Position numbers and translations under genes: made by a program. A model generated the notes under the pieces. That model did no database searches. It had not been told where the DNA came from and saw only the letters and a list, made by a program, of their open reading frames with translations. Below are positions 56,146 to 64,000 of a stretch of DNA of 64,000 nt, in pieces. How positions within the stretch are numbered: position 1 is the first letter of the stretch; each line of letters opens with the position of its first letter. Origin of the DNA: Notospermus geniculatus (Eukaryota > Nemertea > Pilidiophora > Heteronemertea > Lineidae); the NCBI GenBank assembly GCA_002633025.1, contig NMRB01000627.1, positions 249,142 to 313,141 of the forward strand, written 5' to 3'.

Positions 56146-56507
56146 TCTCGACTGGCGATGGCCACCTGTATTCACAGGAAGCAGCAATGTGCTACAAATA
56201 TCTCTAATGATGCATTAAGCACCTGAAACCATTTCGTTCGCCGGCTTTCTTGTAATGCTACCTTGCAATTGCTTTACACACCATTACTGCAACCATTTGC
56301 AGCAAATCTCCATTTAAGAAAGAATTAGGTCATTAAGATGAGAGGATTTGGATGGTTTTCCTTTGTTGCATCGGCGCGTGTCTTTGTTCATTGGAAAGTC
56401 ATTTTTCTTATTAACGGCTTTATCATTATTACGCGAGGCGAGCTTAGGGGTATTAGCAGCAAACAACAAGATCTCATCTCGCTAGACCTGGCCCTCTGTC
56501 ATAAAAG

Positions 56508-56652
56508 TGAGTTTCGCTAGCAACTATCCAAAATTAGGTCATCACCATGGAATTCTCTTCCAGAGTGACAGATGATTGGTTCTCCCATCCCTAATGGGAA
56601 AATTGCCATGGTGATGACCTAATTTTAGCAAGATGGCTGCTAGTAAAACCCA
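56508..56652. repeat. Foldback family K (copy 4) plus a stray arm
   Basis: GAGTTTCGCTAGCAACTATC...TTAGGTCATCACCATGG pairs with its inverse ending AAGATGGCTGCTAGTAAAAC. A third arm-like piece (CGCTAGCAGCCATCTTGCC) follows at about 56680-56712. Confidence 0.8.
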
Positions 56653-56712
56653 TCTCTTCACAGAGTAAATAGATGAATTCGCTAGCAGCCATCTTGCCAA
56701 AATTAGGTGGTT

Positions 56713-58247
56713 TTACCCCGTTCGACCTTAAAGTTTTGTGCTTTACAAATCACTTACATCTTCCGAAATTGACTGAATTTTGTCACAGAGATTCTTCCTA
56801 TGTATAGGAAAGATTCTTATTATTCTTGATTGTTATTATGAGTCATAATTGTTTAGTATTCACACCCTAAAAATGCTGCATTCTGATTGGGCAATGGTTT
56901 TCTGACCGCCTCATGCTTGGCTGGGAGGCCCAATTTCAGCAGGGCTTTGTGGGGAGTGTATGAAGAGGAGCGAGACCAAAGCCCTGCTGTGGGAGGATGG
57001 CTTGACAGTTGATATAATTATTTCAAGATGGCATTTTAATTTCCTTATTTTTTGATCCGTTTACTGTCTCCTTCATGATCGATATCGAAACGTAATGTTA
57101 GCGTAACTTATGTATATTGCACGATACGTTTTGAAGGTCGACTCTGAGAGCAGATTTAGCTACACCGATTTGATATACAATCCATAACCTCGAAGGTCAG
57201 GTCAGATTTTTTCCACCGACGCGATTTGTCGATCAGCGGACACCTATCGCGTTTTTTTCGGAGCATTTGATTTTGACCTTCCGTGTTGAACACAGCAGTG
57301 GCATTGACAGCAGTTTTTCACACTCAACGTCACTTCCGATCAATCGATTCTCCAGCTGCGTGAAAAAGTAATGTAAAAGGGGCAAAAGCGACAAGGACAT
57401 CTGCGTGCTACATCAAAAAAAGGAGGTCAGTTGCATAAAATATTCATTGCCTATCACGCTTTGACAATGCAACCTTTTCATCAATTACCAGATTCGCGAA
57501 ATCACACCCCGTGGGCACCACTCGAATACTCATGCGATACACTCTGCAATGCAAAGAAACCCCCAGTAGTGGCTCCTAAGAGCAGGAATGCTCTCCCGGG
57601 TAATTGCCTCAGCTGTCTGAGCCAGGCTAAGGTTCCGTGTTTTCATTTTCTTACATCGCCTGTTTGACAACTTTAGTAATGAGCTATTGAGGTTAATATA
57701 ATGGAACGCGGAAATGTGGTGTTAACCGCTTAATAGCCGAATGACATTCAAGTGATCGGTTGCTCCTGGTGATGATTGTGTTGGAGTGTTTCCATGATGG
57801 GCACCGTAAATTAATTTGTAGTCTAAACAGGCGTAATGCGTTTGGAGGCTTAACAAGATATTGACAAAATCTCTGGAATATGATTGACATAGTGTGTCCT
57901 AATGTATTTCATTGAGCGAGTGGGGTTAGCTCAATACCCTAGTGAAATGAAGGATGAGTAAGTGATTTAGTCTGGGATTGCAACACACTCCCATCCCTAC
58001 CTTAAGCACAGGATGTTGGCGTTGTGCCCGGAAGTAACGAAATTCAATTCTATTTCAAAACGTCAGACAGTCTTCCGCACACCAGAGTCGGCCACCATGC
58101 ATTCTTACATTCGAATACGATGCTGTGTTGCGCTCAACTATGACGCCATCACTCTCCCATTCGTAGACTGACCATGTGATCAGAGGCAAGTATCCGAGTG
58201 CGAGGTTGATTATGTAGGTCAACCTCGCACCAATCCATNCTGCAACC
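56713..58247. other. No gene seen
   Basis: Contains a small hairpin at 58199-58229 (TGCGAGGTTGA...TCAACCTCGCA) and an AGCAGGGCTTTG/CAAAGCCCTGCT pair at 56938-56990. No exon supported. Confidence 0.45.
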
Positions 58248-58612
58248 TGCAACTTGTTGCAGTCTACCTGTGACGTTTACACATTGCAACATTCAGTGCG
58301 ATAAGTTGCAGAAGTTCGCAACAAGTTGCAGGAATTTTGGCGGGATCTTTTGTTCGGCAGCCATTTTTGCTTTAGTAGACGTCACATGATTTTTTGCTGT
58401 ATCCTTATTGGCCAGCGACGTGCAACTTGTTGCAACTTTACCAGAACATAGGATATGGATCCTAAATTTGCAACAAGTTGCAGTAGGTACATGTACATGT
58501 AATTGCAACATGTTGCATGCCTGTTTACACATGCAACTTTGATGAACTTTTTGGTCTCATCAGGTTTATGCAACAAGTTGCATGAAGTTGCATGTGTAAA
58601 CGGCCCTTTAGG
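58248..58612. repeat. Word-iterated foldback, family P (copy 2, reversed)
   Basis: Reverse-complement relative of 11111-11486. GCAACTTGTTGC words, TATGGATCCTAAATTTGC near the centre, and a right end GTGTAAACGGCCC. Confidence 0.8.
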
Positions 58613-59352
58613 AGTCAGTTTTTGGTGTTCCTTTGTAAATAACTTGCTCCTCGGCTTCTCGAAGTTTATTTCAATATCACTTCCACACTTTGTTAGATCG
58701 TTTTCAAACGTCATCAATCTTGAAAATGTTTGAAAAGATAATACGATGCATAAAACATGGAGAGTGTGTAGGAAACCGTGAAATATCCTCTCCACAATGG
58801 TCTAAAGAAATGAACACAGGGGAATTACCGTTCTTTGAAAATTTCGTGCCTTCCACTTCAACGGAGATATCTGCAGATGTAAAATACATCGAAATTTCAA
58901 ACGAACAACCCAAGAAAGGAAAACATCGCTAGAATAATTAAGGCCAAACACGTGACCCAACCTACACAACTGAATGGGGAACCGGAGGAACTAACGTCAC
59001 GACGTGGCGCTGTGAGCAGTGCGACCGAAGTTTCTTTTTTCTAACGTTATTTCCATTTATTTCTGGTGTGAAAAGCACTCGTTTGTTTCGGTCGCCTGGC
59101 ATTAAAATTTACACCATCTTGTAGCAGATGAAAATGTCTACATTGTGCGGTGCTTTTTTTCCTTAAAATGAAGACATAGATGACGATTTCGGCAACGTCT
59201 TTATCTCAATTTTCCTGTAGAAAATGTACAGCTGATTTTTTCATGACGTAGCGTCAACACATAAAACGACGTCAATGACGTCGTTTTGGTCGCACTGCTC
59301 GCAGCGCCGACCTGTCGGGATTTCCGGCACGCGGGTTCCTCATTGATAACCT
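58613..59352. other. No gene seen
   Basis: The plus-strand frame 58690-58932 is Ser/Glu-rich and unrecognised. An inverted TGACGTCGTTTT/AAAACGACGTCA pair lies at 59263-59290. Confidence 0.4.
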
Positions 59353-59735
59353 TTAAAGATAATGTATCACGGGTATTTTCACGGGCCACGAAAATCATTG
59401 TTTATTTTCATAATTTGTTTGTTCATGTCCAGCGAGTGTTTTATTGTCTTATGAGTAATTTGTTGGTGGCATGCCCATCTAAAAATTCTTTTGAAACCAA
59501 AAATATTCAATTTGGTGGGTTGGCATGTCGCAAAAGTCCAAAATAATACAATGTAAACATCCATGTTTACAAGCATTGGCCCATATGAATAAAGACTATC
59601 AAATGCTTTACCTTCAGATTTGTACAGCATCGCCAAGTGCATTTGTATTGCAAAATTCAAGTAAAAGTATTTGCTAGTCTTTATTCATACGACCATTTGA
59701 ATGTAAACAATGAAGTCGTGATACATTATCTTTAA
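59353..59735. repeat. Family I element (copy 2), split by family J
   Basis: Ends TTTAAAGATAATGTATCAC and GTGATACATTATCTTTAA. A family J hairpin (59579-59696, GGCCCATATGAATAAAGACT arms) lies between AAGCATTG and TTGAATGTAAAC. Copy 1 has ACATTGAATGTAAAC uninterrupted. Confidence 0.85.
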
Positions 59736-60796
59736 GCTCTTCATTTAGAAATTTGAAGATTGCCGTCCTGGTCAAGATGAATGCCAATCACGAAAAAGCA
59801 TTTGATATGATTGCCTTTCGGCACTACCGTGTTGATTACTATTACTCCTTAAAGTGCAATCACTTGGTACGTTTTAGACTCTATTTCACTAAAGCGCAAC
59901 TAAAGCGAAGGTAAAAGTCGAAAGCTCAACTGAAGCGTATTAACGAGTCTGTCAAAGACCACAACGCACTTTTAAATGTGTGATTATTGCAGATAGTTTA
60001 CAAAATCAAAGACTCTGCTCAAAGCAAACAGTTTTTCTCATCTTTTATGTAAGGATTTTGTAAAGCTTCAGCCTTAAATACTTGATTCCATCTTCTATTC
60101 CCTTTTTGTTTGGATTATGTTTGAATCCTTGAAAACTTCTGATAAAAACATTATCTGAAAAGGTAATCTGACTTTTTCACCGCTCGCTCGCTCTTGAAAC
60201 GTGTATAGATTCAGATTAAAAGCTTACTAAAGCATTTCAATTAGGCGAAAGAACTTCCAGGGAGATACTCCAAGCGCGCCTAGGCATAATCCTTCACATT
60301 TTGAAGACAGTCAAATACCTTAAAGGTCACACTTTGATGTTGAAAGGGATTAACGTGTTTTATCAATAGCTGCCATTTTATTCCTTTCCACAAAGGATGT
60401 GATTTGATGAGAAGATGGATACGAGGCAGAAACAGGAAAAAATCTTGCCTCCTACAGCATTCAATAATGCTGATGCACCCTACCATCACCTTCCTTTGAA
60501 TCTCATTTTCATATGATAATTTGACAGTGGAGGGAACACAGATAGGTTGGAAAAACGATGGCTTTATTGTTATTATTGTACCAAAGGCAGGTAAAACTCT
60601 GCAATAATATAGTTTTTGTCGAAAGATGCGACCTGTACTATTGGTAGAGATATTTGGCAGGTTGTTAAGAACACCGATACCTGTTTCTTCTTACCTTTTT
60701 ACCTTTGTTGTTGTTGTTGTTGTTGCAGTTGTTAATTGACTTCATTGAAACAAAACTGAAAAGGTACAAGAATTAGATACATATTAGATTTTATAT
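59736..60796. other. No gene seen; short (GTT)n tract
   Basis: A TTG/GTT microsatellite runs at 60703-60732. No exon supported. Confidence 0.5.
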
Positions 60797-60924
60797 TAGA
60801 TCTTTTGTGTTGAACAAAGGGTAAGTGTCACACTTAGACTTACATGTAAGTAGGTTTATCAGCCTAGAATATGTGTAAAATTTACGGTGACACAGTATAT
60901 TACCGTAGATAGGCGGAGCCTTAG

Positions 60925-61042
60925 GCTTCCTTTACATAGAACTATACGGTATACGAATACGGCGGTTAACAATGGCTTCACGGTCGTGAATCCACTTGAA
61001 GCGTTTGTTAAATGGCGTTTTCGTATACCGTATACTTCAATG
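60925..61042. repeat. Foldback family F (copy 2)
   Basis: GGCTTCCTTTACATAG and inverse arms flanked by TTA on both sides (60922-60924, 61043-61045), which supports the three-base target duplication seen for copy 1. It lies next to a partial family N piece at 60797-60882. Confidence 0.88.
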
Positions 61043-61225
61043 TAAGGGAAGCCTTACGACACTTACAGTGGATACCAATGGTTGTGCATTCATTCTAGTC
61101 TCTCTGTTGGAGGAAAAGTTGCCAAATTAGCTTCAGTAATACCACTTACGAATTTACAGAATAGTTCTAGGGATTCTGCCGCAGGCACATTTCTGTAAAA
61201 TCTGCTGTGTTTTTAACAATGAAGC

Positions 61226-62786
61226 ATTAAAGCCCAGATTACAAATTTGAAGGTCTGGCAGTTTCCCCTTCAAACTAATAAACATCATAGTTTAAGCTCT
61301 GATACCTGTTGACAAAATCCATATTAAATGTGAGTTCTTATATAGCCTAGCGCATTTCCAGTTGAACTGCTCAATGCGCTTTACATCCATCCATTAATTG
61401 GCTACCTCCAAGGTTGCAGACGTTAACAGAAGGTCCTCCCAAGAGATCAGATACATTTATTGCCTTTCTTTTAAACTATAAGACGACGTTTAGCCGTTGT
61501 CTTCTCTTTGTCAATTTGAGTGGCCTTTTCATACGTCAGTATCCCCACAGCCACCGAGGTGAGAAAGGACAAACATACATTCATCCAGCCTCCCTGACGA
61601 GATGGATGGAAGATAAAACCTTAATATAGTCAACAAACCTTTGAAAACAACCAATTGTTCTTTCCAATCTCTGTCAGAGTGATATCAGAGAGGAGAAATA
61701 TTTTCTGTTTTCTCCGCCTAATGGACAGCGAGCAAAGTTTATATTGTCACACTGGAACCGTAAAAGTGGGACCAGTAAAGAGCCAAATGACAATCTCGTA
61801 TTGCCAGTATAATGAGTTGCGATGAGGATAAGGCTAATGATTGTCCTTGGTTATTAATGGACATCGCGTATTAGGTTTCAGGTTACTATTGGCTTTGAGG
61901 CATATTTCACCAAACAGAACCATGTCGTGAGTCCTTTCTTGCCAAAGAGCAGGAAAAGCACTGCACAACCAACGTTTATTGACCACTTCCAACTAGGATA
62001 CGCCGAACGCCATTAAGAAATATGGAGGTTGTTGCGAATGAAACAGAACACCCATCAGTGCAAGTGCCCGGATTTTAACAACCTATTTAGATATCCAGTG
62101 GCAGGCAGCCTGCCATTTTTGGACGGTCTTCACCCTTTCATGCTCTGTTCACATGCCAACGGTTCTGTAAAGTATGATTCACCCGAACTTCAACATGGGC
62201 AAAGTGCCAAGCTTGGAAATGTGCACAAGTCACATAATCCATGTCGCTGTTACCTAATGATGTTAGGGTCAATGGAACAGCCTATAGGAAAAACTCCAAT
62301 GTTGTGCTCAGTCAACTGGTAAATATTGTAGTTTGTGGTTTGTGGTTTGATCATTGTGTTCACTATGGTGTCTGTTGCACAGGCCTGGCACTTTGTCCAT
62401 GTTGAAGTTAGGGTTAACTCAAGGAGGGGCTGAACGATATCAGTGTTACTGTTGAAATCCACGGCAGGTGCAGAGAACATATCGAATTACATCCAGCAGT
62501 GGCCCCGTAAAAGACAGCTGACCTTTAGTGGACTTTTTCTTCAACACGCCAAGATTTCTACCGATATCACTTACGGCTGAAATCTACCAAAAGAAATATC
62601 TATTATTAGATAAGTATTGGAATGTCTCCACAAAGAAGAATGCATTGTCAAGTGGTGAGATGGGGAACTCGATATGGGAAGGGAAGGAGAGTAATGGTAC
62701 GGCCGCGGTTTCCTTTTCTCAACGATTTATGAAGACGGCGTTTCCTCTTTCGCTGTGTTAACCTCATGGGTATGCAACTCTTCTTA
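61226..62786. other. No gene seen
   Basis: The plus-strand frames at 61414-61629 and 62029-62322 have no recognisable domain. Just before this stretch, 61150-61225 is a diverged piece of the TA-flanked element of block B. Confidence 0.4.
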
Positions 62787-63065
62787 AAGCTGAACTGCAC
62801 GAACAAAAAGCCCCCATGCGACGAGCACGAGAATTGCAAACGCCCTGCAAATACCTCAAACGAAGGCTCAGAATATGATAGACCCCACGAGGTCAGGAGG
62901 GCGCCACCGTATTCGTCTTCGAACTGTCGAGGTGTCAACATCCTTTGGTGAGCTCCTGCTGTACACTTTTTTTGAAAGAAATTTTTTTGACCCAGCTGGG
63001 AATCGAATCCGTGCCCTGTTATCTATGCTCCACCGTCTTCCCCATTCGGCCACAGAACTTATCAG
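62787..63065 (-). repeat. tRNA-derived SINE (copy 2)
   Basis: On the minus strand the head has TGGCCGAATGGGG (A box) and GGATTCGATTCCC (B box) about 40 bases apart. An A/T-rich link and a body with GGCGCCCTCCTGACCTCG, GAAGGCTCA-type and GGGGGCTTTTTG words follow. The head differs more from copy 3 than the body does. Confidence 0.85.
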
Positions 63066-63151
63066 TAGGCTTTCCATGTTTTCTCTTATTCGTAGTATTA
63101 TTACGTAAGTCGAAGGCCTACGTCTATGACAAACAAAAATCATATCCCTGA

Positions 63152-63429
63152 CGGCTGGCTCGTTGGCCGAGTGGATAGCGTGGTGGATTACAAACAGAAG
63201 GCCGATGATTCGAACCCCGTCTAAATGACTTTAATTTTTTTCTTTGAGTAGTGTAACAGGTATCCGGAGATGTTGACAGCTCTGCTGCCCGAAGGCAAAT
63301 AAGGTGGCGCCCTCCTGGCCTCGTGGGGTCTATCATGTTCTGAGCCTTCGCATGAGGTGTTTGCAGGGTGTTTGCAATTCTCTTGCTCGTCGCATGGGGG
63401 CTTTTTGTTCATGCAGTTCAGCTTTGAAG
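63152..63429 (+). repeat. tRNA-derived SINE (copy 3)
   Basis: The head GGCTCGTTGGCCGAGTGGAT and B box GATTCGAACCCCGTC, with about 35 bases between, resemble a Ser/Leu-type tRNA. The body ends GTTCATGCAGTTCAGCTTTG. It lies tail-out and head-to-head with copy 2, about 90 bases apart. Confidence 0.87.
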
Positions 63430-63921
63430 GTTGTGTCTGCGGTGTGGAAAACTCTAGCGCGAAAAGTACCCAGCAAATTCACTTTTAACGTATCGTTGCA
63501 TGTTGCTGCGCTGCACTATCCCGTCTCCGACTCCCACACAAAATTGATATTGCATGAACAATAACAATACTGATTAGCGAATACCATGGAAATAAATTGC
63601 ATTCTTGGTAAGGCAAATGTCACTGAGGATGAAATAAACCATCACACGGAAAAAGAAATGCTCTGCCTGAATTTTTGCAGGGGAACTTCCATTTATTTGA
63701 ATTTCTCATTCGACCAAAATACAAATGTTTAGGCCTACACAACTTTTACGGATTTCATCATTCAGCAGTAAATGTCTATTGTGATCGTGTGCCTGTTACC
63801 ATAATGCCTAATTGCGAATTTAATCTACATGTACTTTATTAACAGATAAAACAACCAGGTAAATGGATTTCCATTAGCTTTTAAAACCGATGTGCGAGCG
63901 GAGAAAGTCGGCCATTTCTAA

Positions 63922-63990
63922 AATGCGGATTCTGCGGAATCGGCGGATTCGGCGGAATCTGCGGATTAAGGTTAAATTGGCGGATTGAGT
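63922..63990 (+). repeat. Short tandem repeat (GGCGGATTC)
   Basis: GCGGATTCTGCGGAATCGGC-type units of 8-16 bases repeat with small changes up to near the window end. The array may continue beyond it. Confidence 0.65.
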
Positions 63991-64000
63991 CAATGCAATT

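Noticed and set aside
63152-63226. Functional tRNA gene
   Set aside because: A and B boxes are good but the stems are not complete, and the sequence continues into a SINE body found elsewhere in the window.

Overview
This is eukaryotic, animal DNA. It has long non-coding stretches, a split gene with consensus GT-AG splice sites, tRNA-headed SINEs and a very high density of inverted-repeat (foldback/MITE) elements. The only host gene I can support is a member of the GPR158/GPR179 orphan/metabotropic-glycine receptor family. Together with the frequent ACATGT palindromes and AT-leaning composition, this suggests a marine invertebrate, perhaps a lancelet or another invertebrate deuterostome. The species call is inference; nothing in the window fixes it. 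There are no bacterial-style operons, rRNA or CRISPR arrays.

The gene runs on the minus strand across most of the window. Exon 1 (40117-40741) encodes a signal peptide and the first part of an extracellular Cache-like domain. Exon 2 encodes the second part, exon 3 the link into a Cys-rich/EGF-like module, and exon 4 (about 542-685) the rest of that module. The transmembrane exons must lie beyond the left edge. Splice phases agree at every junction, giving about 362 codons in the window. Exons 2 and 3 occur twice, at 4122-4308 plus 1732-1861 and again at 17667-17853 plus 14338-14467. They sit inside a direct duplication of roughly 6-7.5 kb (1729-7865 and 14334-21864). The second copy begins at the edge of a 995-base N gap. 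The two exon sets encode identical protein, and splicing both in series would break the frame. They are therefore either alternative cassettes or two haplotypes laid end to end by the assembler.

The rest is largely repeats. At least ten foldback families recur. One group (A-E) shares AGGGAG/CTCCCT-type ends but has different interiors. A second group is flanked by TTAA. A third has ends reading TTTACAC next to GGCC and arms built from iterated short words. An approximately 500-bp family (H) has 7-base flanking repeats. A 743-bp element has >100-base arms and 9-base flanks. tRNA-derived SINEs lie at 53695-53908, 62787-63065 and 63152-63429, with another tRNA-like head at 25845-25932. Many elements are nested, so insertion order can be read directly. 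Several insertions are present in only one copy of the duplication and leave a recognisable empty site in the other.

Region by region: 1-1861 holds exons 4 and 3 and foldbacks. 1729-7865 is duplicated block A. 7858-13338 is foldback-rich intron. 13339-14333 is a gap. 14334-21864 is block B. 21865-40116 is repeat-rich intron 1. 40117-40741 is exon 1. 40742-64000 lies upstream of the gene, is dominated by repeats, and has only weak candidate exons near 48.4-48.85 kb.
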